From a virus, in the IMG/VR virus record IMGVR_UViG_3300027782_000066, positions 1 to 64,000 of that record: 64,000 bases of DNA; one strand, written 5' to 3'. The position numbers and the translations under genes are program-made. The notes below the pieces were generated by a model. That model saw only the letters and a program-made list of their open reading frames with translations. It was not told where the DNA came from and ran no database searches. This document shows, piece by piece, positions 46,251-53,229 of this stretch; within the stretch, counting starts at the first letter, position 1, and each line of letters opens with the position of its first letter.

Positions 46251-47980
46251 TTATCTTTAAAACTATTCGCTTTAAGAACTTTCTTTCAAGTGGTAATAAT
46301 TTCACAGAAATTTCCTTAAATTCTCATAGCAATAATATTATCATTGGAACTAATGGAGCAGGTAAGAGTACCATTTTAGATGCTCTTACTTTTGGTTTGT
46401 TTAATAAACCTTTTCGTAAGATTAACAAACCACAACTAGTTAATTCTATCAATGGTAAAGATTGTTTAGTGGAAATTGAATTTTGTATTGCTAAGAAAGA
46501 ATATAAGGTTATTCGTGGGATGAAACCCAATGTGTTTGAAGTTTATGTGAATGGAAAAATGCTTGACCAAGATGCTGCTACTGTAGATCAGCAGAAATTT
46601 TTAGAGCAAACTATTCTTAAACTGAACTATAAATCATTCACGCAAATTGTTGTACTTGGTTCTAGTACTTTTGTTCCTTTCATGCAACTGCCACTGGCAT
46701 CTCGCAGGGAAATCATTGAGGATCTTTTGGATATTCAAGTATTCAGTATTATGAATACTAATCTAAAAGAAAGAATGAAACAATTAATGGATGATATTCG
46801 CCTCACTGATAGTAATATTGATCTTGCTAAACATAAAATTGGAACACAGAAAAATCTGATTGTAGAATTAGAAAATAAAAGTGACAGTATCGTTCTAGAT
46901 AAGTCAAATAAGATTGATGAATTTTCTAAGCAAAGCAATTTGCTTCTTAAAGAAAATAAAGATCTGAATATTTACATAACTGAAAAGCAATCCCTGCTTG
47001 ATAATCAAGATAAAATTTCCAATAAGTTTGATAATTTAAAAGAAATAAAATATAAATTTAAAAATAAAGTTTCAAATCTAATTAAAGAAAACAAATTTTA
47101 TAATGAAAATGACAACTGCCCCACCTGTAAACAAATCTTAGATGAAAGTTTTAAGTTAGAAAAGATTGCTAAGAACTCCAGTACTCTGAAAGAGACAGAG
47201 AATGCTTGGACTGAGTTAGAAACCGAAATGCAAAAGGTCGGAGAGCAATTAGATAATTTTAAAATAATTAATTCGGATATTCAAACCAGATATTTACAGA
47301 TTGATAAAAACAATAGTATGATTAATCATCTACAAAGACAGATTACTCAACTAGAAAAGGAAATTGATGATGTTCAAGATCAAAAAAATACTTCTAATAA
47401 AGAGAAGGAAGTTCTTGAGAAATTGAATTCTCAATTAGTAGCATACGAAGAAATTCTTATTGATTATAAACAGAACAAAGATTATTATAGTCTCTGTTCA
47501 AACTTGCTGAAAGATACTGGTATTAAAACCAAGATCATCAAACGGTATTTGCCTGTAATGAATAAACTTATTAATCAGTTTCTTCAGCAAATGGATTTCT
47601 TTGTAAACTTTACTCTCAGTGAAAGTTTTGAAGAAACTATTAAGTCTCGTTATCGAGATGACTTTAGTTATCCATCATTCTCGGAAGGTGAAAAATCTCG
47701 TATTGATATCGCTCTGATGTTGACTTGGCGTTCTATAGCAAAACTTAAGAACAGCGTGGACACCAACCTGCTGATCCTAGACGAAATCTTTGACAGCTCA
47801 CTTGACAACACGGGCACTGATGAGTTATCATTTATATTGAGGAACTTCACCACCGACGTAAACCTCTTCATCATTTCCCATCGGGAGCATATGGTTGATA
47901 AGTTTGATAGGGTTCTTAAATTCAACAAAGTGAAAAATTTTAGTAAAATGGAGGAATTGACAAATGCAATGGAAGTATAA
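46247..47980 (+). CDS. 46: Recombination endonuclease ATPase subunit gp46
   Basis: A 577-residue SMC-like Rad50/SbcC homologue (T4: 560). Walker A is I-I-G-T-N-G-A-G-K-S-T (residues 32-42). Long coiled-coil arms (about 170-420) are interrupted by a zinc hook C-P-T-C-K-Q (about 291). The ABC signature is F-S-E-G-E-K-S-R-I-D-I-A-L (about 478-490), and Walker B with D-loop is L-L-I-L-D-E-I-F-D-S-S-L-D (about 507-519). A switch histidine lies in I-I-S-H-R-E-H. It works with gp47. It overlaps the DUF3110-like gene and, by 17 bases, the next small gene. Confidence 0.96.
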   Translation: MIIFKTIRFKNFLSSGNNFTEISLNSHSNNIIIGTNGAGKSTILDALTFGLFNKPFRKINKPQLVNSINGKDCLVEIEFCIAKKEYKVIRGMKPNVFEVYVNGKMLDQDAATVDQQKFLEQTILKLNYKSFTQIVVLGSSTFVPFMQLPLASRREIIEDLLDIQVFSIMNTNLKERMKQLMDDIRLTDSNIDLAKHKIGTQKNLIVELENKSDSIVLDKSNKIDEFSKQSNLLLKENKDLNIYITEKQSLLDNQDKISNKFDNLKEIKYKFKNKVSNLIKENKFYNENDNCPTCKQILDESFKLEKIAKNSSTLKETENAWTELETEMQKVGEQLDNFKIINSDIQTRYLQIDKNNSMINHLQRQITQLEKEIDDVQDQKNTSNKEKEVLEKLNSQLVAYEEILIDYKQNKDYYSLCSNLLKDTGIKTKIIKRYLPVMNKLINQFLQQMDFFVNFTLSESFEETIKSRYRDDFSYPSFSEGEKSRIDIALMLTWRSIAKLKNSVDTNLLILDEIFDSSLDNTGTDELSFILRNFTTDVNLFIISHREHMVDKFDRVLKFNKVKNFSKMEELTNAMEV

Positions 47981-48275
47981 TGAGGATAAAATTCTCAAGG
48001 ACATTGAAGATTATATTGCGAGTACCTATGGTAGTCATTACTGCGGTCACGGAGAAGAATATAAAGATATTCAAACAATTGATTTGATGGCAGCAAAAGA
48101 CTTGGCATCAGATTTCTGTCAAGCAAACATCATCAAATATGGTAGTCGTTATGGAGACAAGGATGGTCACAGCAAGCGGGACTTGCTAAAAGTAATCCAC
48201 TATGCTATGCTGTTACTTCACTTCGACCGTCACTACAGTCGTACAGAAAACGGTCTCTCTGAATTCAAATTTTAA
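47964..48275 (+). CDS. DUF3310-like small protein
   Basis: A 103-residue protein. The motif D-F-C-Q-A-N-I-I-K-Y-G-S-R-Y-G-D-K-D-G-H (about residues 50-69) followed by R-D-L-L-K-V-I-H-Y-A-M-L-L-L matches the DUF3310 pattern (A-x-K-Y-x-x-R-x-x-x-K-x-G, K-A-x-H-Y), related to phage nucleotide kinase-like proteins such as T7 gp1.7. Histidines are plentiful (H-Y-C-G-H-G-E-E, H-F-D-R-H-Y), so metal binding is possible. It overlaps gp46 by 17 bases and precedes gp45 by two bases. The role is unproven; nucleotide metabolism is the family-based guess. Confidence 0.65.
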   Translation: MQWKYNEDKILKDIEDYIASTYGSHYCGHGEEYKDIQTIDLMAAKDLASDFCQANIIKYGSRYGDKDGHSKRDLLKVIHYAMLLLHFDRHYSRTENGLSEFKF

Positions 48276-48277
48276 TT

Positions 48278-48937
48278 ATGAAATTATCTGAAAGCACATT
48301 CAACATTCTCAAGAACTTTTCTAATATCAATCAATCTATTTCTGTCAAGTCAGGCAATACTCTTCGCACCATTTCTGTTGCCGAGAATATTTTCTGTGTG
48401 GCACAGGTAGAAGAAGATTTTCCTCGTGACTTCTCACTCTATGATCTTAATGAGTTTCTGGGTGGTATTTCTTTACTGAAGAATGCTGAAATGGTATTTG
48501 ATGACCACGACTTTGTTCGCATCAAGACCAATCGTTCACAAATTAAATATTTCTTTTCTGACCCTAGTTTGATTAAGCAAGCACCAGAGAAAGATATTTC
48601 TATGCCCGATGAGGATGTAAAATTCTCATTGTCTGAAGCAGATCTTAACAGTGTTATTCGTGCTGCTTGTGTATATCAACTTTCAGATTTTTCTGTGGTT
48701 GGTGATGGTAAAGATATCAGTATTGTTGCTCGTGATAAGGACAATGATACTTCAAATACTTTCTCTATTTCTGTTGGTGCTACCAATGAAGATTTTGTAT
48801 TCAATCTTAAAGTAGAGAATATTAAACTTCTCAAAGGTGATTATCACGTCACCATTTCTAAGAAACTGATTAGTAAATTTGTTCATCAAACAATTCCTCT
48901 TGTGTATTATATCGCACTAGAACCTGACTCTAACTGA
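48278..48937 (+). CDS. 45: Sliding clamp gp45
   Basis: A 219-residue homologue of the trimeric T4 clamp (228), a processivity factor for gp43 and co-activator of late transcription with gp55. The start M-K-L-S-E-S-T-F-N-I-L-K-N-F-S-N-I-N-Q-S-I and F-L-G-G-I-S-L-L-K-N-A (about residues 60-70) are typical of cyanophage gp45. The two-domain pattern is followed by F-S-L-S-E-A-D-L-N-S-V-I-R-A-A (about 112-126) and the end L-I-S-K-F-V-H-Q-T-I-P-L-V-Y-Y-I-A-L-E-P-D-S. It is followed closely by the loader gene gp44. Confidence 0.95.
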   Translation: MKLSESTFNILKNFSNINQSISVKSGNTLRTISVAENIFCVAQVEEDFPRDFSLYDLNEFLGGISLLKNAEMVFDDHDFVRIKTNRSQIKYFFSDPSLIKQAPEKDISMPDEDVKFSLSEADLNSVIRAACVYQLSDFSVVGDGKDISIVARDKDNDTSNTFSISVGATNEDFVFNLKVENIKLLKGDYHVTISKKLISKFVHQTIPLVYYIALEPDSN

Positions 48938-48954
48938 CCTTTACCCCCTTTATA

Positions 48955-49896
48955 ATGAACCATAAATATCTCTGGGTGGAGAAATACCGCCCACAGACGA
49001 TTGAAGAATGCATCCTTCCCGAGAGTATTAAACGGGACCTTCAACAACAGGTTGCTGCTGGTGAGTTGAATAATCTTCTTCTCACGGGTCCTCCTGGTGT
49101 AGGTAAAACAACTGCCGCTAAGGCACTCTGTAACGAACTCAACCTATCTCATATTGTAATCAATGGATCTGATGAAGGACGATTTTTGGACACGGTACGG
49201 AACCAAGCAAAGCAGTTTGCTACGACCGTATCACTTCAAGGAACTAAGCACAAGGTCATCATTATTGATGAAGCAGATAACACAGGGAACGATGTACAAC
49301 TCCTACTTAGGAGTAGTATTGAGGTGTATCATAGCAACTGCAGATTCATCTTCACCTGCAACTACAAAAACAAAATCATTGAACCCATCCAATCAAGATG
49401 TTCAGTCATTGATTTTACATACAAACGAAAAGAACGAGCGTCCGTCGCTTCTCAATTCTTTAAGAGAGTACAGGAAATCTTGGTTGCAGAGGGTGTTGAG
49501 TATGATCCGAAGGTAGTTGCTGAACTGATTCAGAAACACTTCCCTGATTGGAGGCGTGTTCTAAATCAACTTCAGAAGTACGGTAATACTGGTTCTATTA
49601 ACACTGGTATTCTTACAGAAGTTTCTGATGTTAATCTTCAAGAACTTTTGAGTGCTTTAAAAAATAAAGAGTTTGGAACTGTTCGTAAGTGGGTAGTCGC
49701 AAATTTGGATAATGATTTCAATATGATTATTCATCGCATCTACGAAGCATTATATAATGTTCTTGTAGAAAATACTATTCCTGCTGCAGTTCTTATTATT
49801 GCTAAGTATCAGTACCAGGCGGCATTTGCTGCTGATCAGGAGATTAATCTTCTTGCCTGTCTTATAGAAATCATGATGGAGTGTCAATTTAAATGA
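48955..49896 (+). CDS. 44: Clamp loader large subunit gp44
   Basis: A 313-residue AAA+ ATPase (T4: 319) that forms the loader with gp62. It opens with W-V-E-K-Y-R-P-Q-T-I-E-E-C-I-L-P, the clamp-loader signature. Walker A is G-P-P-G-V-G-K-T-T (residues 45-53), Walker B is V-I-I-I-D-E-A-D (101-108), and the SRC motif is Q-S-R-C (146-149). The helical collar domain follows. A TATAAT overlaps the start codon but lacks a -35 box, so I treat the gene as part of the gp45 operon. Its TGA overlaps the ATG of the next small gene. Confidence 0.96.
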   Translation: MNHKYLWVEKYRPQTIEECILPESIKRDLQQQVAAGELNNLLLTGPPGVGKTTAAKALCNELNLSHIVINGSDEGRFLDTVRNQAKQFATTVSLQGTKHKVIIIDEADNTGNDVQLLLRSSIEVYHSNCRFIFTCNYKNKIIEPIQSRCSVIDFTYKRKERASVASQFFKRVQEILVAEGVEYDPKVVAELIQKHFPDWRRVLNQLQKYGNTGSINTGILTEVSDVNLQELLSALKNKEFGTVRKWVVANLDNDFNMIIHRIYEALYNVLVENTIPAAVLIIAKYQYQAAFAADQEINLLACLIEIMMECQFK

Positions 49897-50180
49897 ATGT
49901 AAAACTTATTCGTATGTCCTCTGGTGAGGATGTCATTGCTGATGTAGTAACTGAATTAGATGAATTTATTAGAATTCAAAATGCTATTGTAGGTGTACCT
50001 ACAGGGCAAGGAACATTAGCATTTGCTCCTTGGTCTCCTATGATTAGTAAAAAAGATAAAGAAATTGTTGTAGATCGTAGGTTCATAGTTTATATTGCTA
50101 GGGCAGATGAAAAAATTGTTGAGCAATACATGCAAATGTTTTCAGTAATTTCAACTTCAACCAAGAAACTTATTATTTGA
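49893..50180 (+). CDS. Sm-like small protein, paralogue 2
   Basis: A 95-residue protein: V-K-L-I-R-M-S-S-G-E-D-V-I-A-D-V (residues 3-18), then F-I-R-I-Q-N-A-I-V-G-V-P. This is the strand-turn-strand shared with the genes at 43933, 52632 and 52900. The middle F-A-P-W-S-P-M-I-S-K-K-D-K-E-I-V-V is close to the equivalent F-D-P-W-L-P-L of paralogue 3. The C-terminus is helical (I-V-E-Q-Y-M-Q-M-F). It starts inside the gp44 stop and so is translationally coupled to the clamp loader. An Sm-like fold is inferred; no phage function is established to my knowledge. Confidence 0.65.
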   Translation: MNVKLIRMSSGEDVIADVVTELDEFIRIQNAIVGVPTGQGTLAFAPWSPMISKKDKEIVVDRRFIVYIARADEKIVEQYMQMFSVISTSTKKLII

Positions 50181-50216
50181 TGAAATCTTTAAACCTTGAC
50201 CTTCCAATTATTAACT

Positions 50217-50432
50217 ATGACTAAAGAATCTTATTTCGTTATTGCTAAAAACGGTGTTGCTCAACTCCGTAGTTTGTCTGGTCCTGTTGCCACATTTGGT
50301 AAGGATGTTTCTTCTGCCGTAATTCAGGGAGATAACATTGTAGTTACTCAGTATAATGGTACTATACAGATCTTCCAATTCACTGCATCTGGTAAAGGTG
50401 TGATGGGTCCTATTCGTACAATTAAATCATGA
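50217..50432 (+). CDS. Small beta protein between clamp-loader genes
   Basis: A 71-residue protein starting at ATG 50217 (a TTG 21 bases earlier is in frame but has no better SD). The product has short antiparallel-looking strands: E-S-Y-F-V-I-A-K-N-G-V-A-Q-L-R-S, then A-V-I-Q-G-D-N-I-V-V-T-Q-Y-N-G-T-I-Q-I-F-Q-F. This resembles a single beta-propeller blade or SH3-like barrel. It overlaps the gp62 ATG by four bases, so it is coupled to the small loader subunit. Unknown function; no catalytic residues are evident. Confidence 0.65.
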   Translation: MTKESYFVIAKNGVAQLRSLSGPVATFGKDVSSAVIQGDNIVVTQYNGTIQIFQFTASGKGVMGPIRTIKS

Positions 50433-50809
50433 AAACTGAACTGAAGCATTGGTTGAATTCCATCAACCACGAAAAAGAAAATATTATGACGGAGGATAAT
50501 AAAAAAGAATATCCTCCTTTTATTATCAATCGTTGTCTCTCTGGTTTCATTGATACAGTTATGGCGGCAAATGAAATGAATATTAATCATCACCTTTCTT
50601 CCGAACTACAATATCACTTCTTACTAAATAATATCAGACCAAAAAGAAGATTTTCTCCGTGGTTGAAAAAAGAAAAATTAGATGATCTTGAAGTAGTCAA
50701 ATCTTATTATCACTATAGTGATGAGAAAGCAAAATCTGCTTTAAATATTCTTTCTAATGATCAACTTAATTCTATTAAACTGAAACAAATTAGAGGTGGA
50801 AAACAATGA
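50429..50809 (+). CDS. 62: Clamp loader small subunit gp62
   Basis: A 126-residue gp62, clearly shorter than T4 gp62 (187), as is usual in cyanophages. The recognisable part is F-I-I-N-R-C-L-S-G-F-I-D-T-V-M-A-A-N-E-M-N (about residues 31-51), followed by L-Q-Y-H-F-L-L-N-N-I-R-P-K-R-R-F-S-P-W-L-K (about 60-80). The K-A-L-x-I-L region closes the protein. gp62 completes the 4:1 gp44/gp62 loader that places gp45 on primer junctions. It is separated from gp44 by two small unknown genes instead of lying directly after it, and overlaps regA by four bases. Confidence 0.88.
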   Translation: MKTELKHWLNSINHEKENIMTEDNKKEYPPFIINRCLSGFIDTVMAANEMNINHHLSSELQYHFLLNNIRPKRRFSPWLKKEKLDDLEVVKSYYHYSDEKAKSALNILSNDQLNSIKLKQIRGGKQ

Positions 50810-51243
50810 CAACAGCAACTGATATTGAAGTATCTTGGACACCAGATCAAATGGTCGAAGTTACTTTGGCTGAACCTGATGATTTTCTTAAAGTACGTGA
50901 AACGCTGACCCGTATTGGAGTTGCCTCACGTAAAGAAAAGAAACTCTATCAGAGCTGTCATATTCTGCATAAACAAGGACGATACTATATTGTTCATTTT
51001 AAAGAACTGTTTGCACTTGATGGTAAACATTCTAATCTAACACTGAATGATGTTCAACGTCGTAATCGTATTACTCAACTATTAGTTGATTGGGAATTGA
51101 TTAGTGTAATTAAACCTGATCAGATTGAGGATGTATCACCGCTCAATCAAATCAAAGTCATTGCATATAAAGAGAAGAGTGAATGGATTTTGGAAGCAAA
51201 GTATAACATTGGTAAGAAAAGAGTAGTGCCAACCGAAGAATAA
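50806..51243 (+). CDS. regA: Translational repressor RegA
   Basis: A 145-residue homologue of T4 RegA (122). RegA binds near start codons of early mRNAs (gp45, gp44, gp62 and its own) and represses translation. Family features: V-T-L-A-E-P-D-D-F-L-K-V-R-E-T-L-T-R-I-G-V-A-S (about residues 18-40), L-Y-Q-S-C-H-I-L-H-K-Q-G-R-Y-Y-I-V-H-F-K-E-L-F-A-L-D-G (about 47-73), and R-R-N-R-I-T-Q-L-L-V-D-W-E-L-I (about 84-98). The C-terminal end K-V-I-A-Y-K-E-K-S-E-W-I-L-E-A-K-Y-N-I-G is also typical. It overlaps gp62 and ends the replication sub-operon. Confidence 0.95.
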   Translation: MTTATDIEVSWTPDQMVEVTLAEPDDFLKVRETLTRIGVASRKEKKLYQSCHILHKQGRYYIVHFKELFALDGKHSNLTLNDVQRRNRITQLLVDWELISVIKPDQIEDVSPLNQIKVIAYKEKSEWILEAKYNIGKKRVVPTEE

Positions 51244-51281
51244 TATACGGGGGCTTCTACCCTCTTGTTTTATAAAATGTG

Positions 51282-51310
51282 GTTAAATAGTAATGTCGCC
51301 TTCGGGGACA
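51282..51310 (+). promoter_or_regulatory. Leader of hsp20: late-like motif plus UUCG hairpin
   Basis: The gap 51244-51345 holds a weak GGG/CCC hairpin with TCTTGTTTT (51251-51271), possibly the RegA terminator. It also holds GTTAAATA (51282-51289), a two-mismatch late motif, and a hairpin TGTC-G-CC / GGGACA with the stable UUCG loop (51294-51310). The hairpin leaves the downstream AAGGAGGT SD (51333-51340) exposed and would stabilise the 5' end of the transcript. Confidence 0.4.
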
Positions 51311-51345
51311 ACTAAACTAACTACAGACGCTTAAGGAGGTCTACT

Positions 51346-51786
51346 ATGTTCACTACTACTAACGTGGTCAAATATAATGTCACAGACATTGATAAACTTT
51401 TAAATGATGCTAATAGATTTGGGATTGGAATGGATGAATGGATTCGTAGGTTTGCTACAGTACACGAATCAACGCCAAATTTTCCACCATACAATCTTAT
51501 TCAAGAAAGTTCTACCCAGTATATTTTAGAAATTGCTCTGGCTGGATACAGAAAAGAGGACATTGAAGTTTCCACTGAATGGAATAAACTCTTTGTTGAA
51601 TGTAAAAAATCAGAAGATGAATCTGAATATTTACATAATGGTATTGCTAAGAGAGCATTTACTCGCACTTGGACTTTATCTGATGATGTAGAAATTGGTA
51701 ATGTAAATTTTGCTGATGGTCTTCTGACTATTACACTTAATCGTATCATTCCAGAACATCAGAAGAAAAAAACATATACGTTATAA
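51346..51786 (+). CDS. hsp20: Hsp20 small heat-shock chaperone
   Basis: A 146-residue alpha-crystallin-type protein, a core gene of T4-like cyanophages. It has a full consensus SD AAGGAGGT at the right distance. The alpha-crystallin domain runs from about residue 45 to 140: F-P-P-Y-N-L-I-Q-E-S-S-T-Q-Y-I-L-E-I-A-L-A-G-Y-R-K-E-D-I-E-V, then K-L-F-V-E-C-K-K, R-A-F-T-R-T-W-T-L-S-D-D-V, and F-A-D-G-L-L-T-I-T-L-N-R. The terminal I-P-E-H-Q-K-K-K contains an I-x-E/I-P tail. It is probably an ATP-independent holdase during infection or capsid assembly. It is isolated as its own unit between RegA and a strong terminator. Confidence 0.95.
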   Translation: MFTTTNVVKYNVTDIDKLLNDANRFGIGMDEWIRRFATVHESTPNFPPYNLIQESSTQYILEIALAGYRKEDIEVSTEWNKLFVECKKSEDESEYLHNGIAKRAFTRTWTLSDDVEIGNVNFADGLLTITLNRIIPEHQKKKTYTL

Positions 51787-51818
51787 TAAATAGTATTGAG
51801 CTAACTATCGTTGCCACT

Positions 51819-51858
51819 GGAGCCTCCCTGCCAAATAACAGGGGTGGCTCCTTTTTTT
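51819..51858 (+). terminator. Strong intrinsic terminator after hsp20
   Basis: GGAGCC-T-CCCTG (51819-51830) pairs with CAGGG-GT-GGCTCC (51839-51851) and is followed by seven T. The last T begins the TATAAATA late motif. Confidence 0.92.
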
Positions 51859-51865
51859 ATAAATA
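51858..51865 (+). promoter_or_regulatory. Late promoter motif TATAAATA
   Basis: Exact late motif fused to the hsp20 terminator, 18 bases before ATG 51884. It is the only exact copy inside the replication block. Confidence 0.7.
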
Positions 51866-51883
51866 AAAATAAACTCCTGCCTG

Positions 51884-52594
51884 ATGAAAACCTATAGAGA
51901 TTTGAAATTAACTCTGCGTTATCATAATACTCTTAATTCTAAGTTCTGGGTTGGTGAGGCAATTAAGCCAGAAGTCAGAGAAGCATTATTGAAAATTGCT
52001 GACGAGTGGGCACGGTTTGCTAACATTCCACTTCACGCTATTCAAGATGTAATCTTGGTTGGCGGTAATGCTAACTATAATTACACCAAGTATTCTGATT
52101 TAGATCTTCATCTATTAGTAAGGAAAGAAGAGATTGCTAACTGTCCAGAATTAATTGATGATTATCTTCAGGATAAGAAGCAACTGTGGGCATTAACTCA
52201 TAACATTCAAATCTATGGGCACGATGTAGAATTATATGCTCAGGATTTATCTGCACCAACTCCATCAGGTCAAGGAGTATTCTCACTTCAAAGTAGTTTG
52301 TGGTTAATCCGTCCCGTATATCAAGAAGTTAATTTATCTGATCCAGCAATCACTGCTAAAGTGAAACAGTATATGGATAAGATTGATTTTCTTATTCAGA
52401 ACAAAGCAGATGACCGTGATGCTTTTGAAAAGTTGAAAGAAAAAATTCGTGAAATGAGAGCATCCTCAATTCAACGTGGTGGAGAATTTGCTGTAGAAAA
52501 TCTTGTATTCAAAGAACTTCGTAACAGAGGATACTTAGATAAACTCAGTCAGCATTTGAAAAGTCTTAAGGTAACGAGCTTGTCATTGAACTAA
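51884..52594 (+). CDS. Nucleotidyltransferase-fold protein (pol-beta type)
   Basis: A 236-residue protein with the pol-beta/MNT nucleotidyltransferase signature: V-G-G-N-A-N-Y-N-Y-T-K-Y-S-D-L-D-L-H (residues 59-76), giving G-G-x9-S-D-x-D. A third acidic residue lies in G-H-D-V-E-L-Y (E116). The residues 140-236 are helical and basic (K-V-K-Q-Y-M-D-K-I-D, K-L-K-E-K-I-R-E-M-R). It could transfer a nucleotide to RNA, an antibiotic-like acceptor or a protein. It is the only non-core late-motif gene in the replication block, placed between two terminator/promoter units. Catalytic residues look intact; substrate unknown. Confidence 0.75.
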   Translation: MKTYRDLKLTLRYHNTLNSKFWVGEAIKPEVREALLKIADEWARFANIPLHAIQDVILVGGNANYNYTKYSDLDLHLLVRKEEIANCPELIDDYLQDKKQLWALTHNIQIYGHDVELYAQDLSAPTPSGQGVFSLQSSLWLIRPVYQEVNLSDPAITAKVKQYMDKIDFLIQNKADDRDAFEKLKEKIREMRASSIQRGGEFAVENLVFKELRNRGYLDKLSQHLKSLKVTSLSLN

Positions 52595-52608
52595 CTCTGT
52601 GCTATAAT
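52580..52608 (+). promoter_or_regulatory. Early sigma70-type promoter for the gp43 operon
   Basis: TTGTCA (52580-52585) and TATAAT (52603-52608) with a 17-base spacer. It starts within the end of the preceding gene and would drive two Sm-like genes, gp43, uvsX, gp41 and mazG. Confidence 0.85.
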
Positions 52609-52631
52609 TGGGTATATTTCGTGAGAGGTTT

Positions 52632-52955
52632 ATGACCGTTCAACTCGTGCTGCTTAAGTCGGGGGAAGAACTTATTGCAGATGTAAGGGAAATTGTGGAT
52701 AAGGATACTGAAAAATCTATGAGTTTAGTATTCATTAATCCTCATATTTTAGTGACCTCTGGTGATACTTTAGTGTTTGATCCGTGGCTTCCTTTGTCTG
52801 ATTCACGACAGTTTTTTATCCCTTATGACTGGGTAGTAACTGTTTGTCAGCCAGTCAATCATATTGTAGAAGAATTTAACAACCAATTTGGAGAAAATAA
52901 TGACAGTCAAAGTGATTCTATTGAAAACCCATCAGTGTCTGATCTCGGAGATTGA
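52632..52955 (+). CDS. Sm-like small protein, paralogue 3
   Basis: A 107-residue protein. ATG 52632 with SD GAGAGG is preferred over a TTG 24 bases upstream that lies inside the promoter -10 region. The Sm-like part is V-Q-L-V-L-L-K-S-G-E-E-L-I-A-D-V-R (residues 3-19) and V-F-I-N-P-H-I-L-V. The middle F-D-P-W-L-P-L-S-D-S-R matches the F-A-P-W-S-P of paralogue 2. The last 20 residues are polar and acidic (N-D-S-Q-S-D-S-I-E-N-P) and overlap the next gene by 56 bases in another frame. It is the first gene after an early promoter, so probably made early. Confidence 0.7.
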   Translation: MTVQLVLLKSGEELIADVREIVDKDTEKSMSLVFINPHILVTSGDTLVFDPWLPLSDSRQFFIPYDWVVTVCQPVNHIVEEFNNQFGENNDSQSDSIENPSVSDLGD

Positions 52956-53229
52956 AGAACGAGAAGATGAAGATGCTGATTGCGTACTGATTAATCCTAA
53001 AGAAATTGTACGCAACTATCTTTATGAAGAAGAAGATGAAATCCCACCTAATTGTTTAGAATTTGGAACAGAATTTCTTGGTAAGAAGGGGGCACGGGTA
53101 TATTTGACTCTTGATAATTATATTGATTATACTTATCAAAAACAAATTCCCATCAGATCTACTGATATTATGACCATTGTAGATCCTCGTGAGGATGTGC
53201 TAAAATTTTATCATGAAGTTGTTGGTTGA
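52900..53229 (+). CDS. Sm-like small protein, paralogue 4
   Basis: A 109-residue protein. The start is ATG 52900 with SD GGAGAAA, nested in the 3' end of paralogue 3. The core V-K-V-I-L-L-K-T-H-Q-C-L-I-S-E-I (residues 3-18) and D-C-V-L-I-N-P-K-E-I-V keeps the shared strand pattern, but the S/T-G-E turn is changed to T-H-Q. An acidic loop Y-E-E-E-D-E-I-P-P-N-C-L-E follows, then the end I-V-D-P-R-E-D-V-L-K-F-Y. Its TGA overlaps the gp43 ATG, so it is translationally coupled to the DNA polymerase. This is the most divergent of the four and could have lost the original binding surface. Confidence 0.7.
   Translation: MTVKVILLKTHQCLISEIEEREDEDADCVLINPKEIVRNYLYEEEDEIPPNCLEFGTEFLGKKGARVYLTLDNYIDYTYQKQIPIRSTDIMTIVDPREDVLKFYHEVVG

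Noticed and set aside
48951-48956. TATAAT overlapping the gp44 start codon
   Set aside because: No -35 hexamer at 16-19 bases upstream (nearest CTGACT/CTGACC are at 21 and 11 bases), and a promoter overlapping the ATG could not make the full leader.
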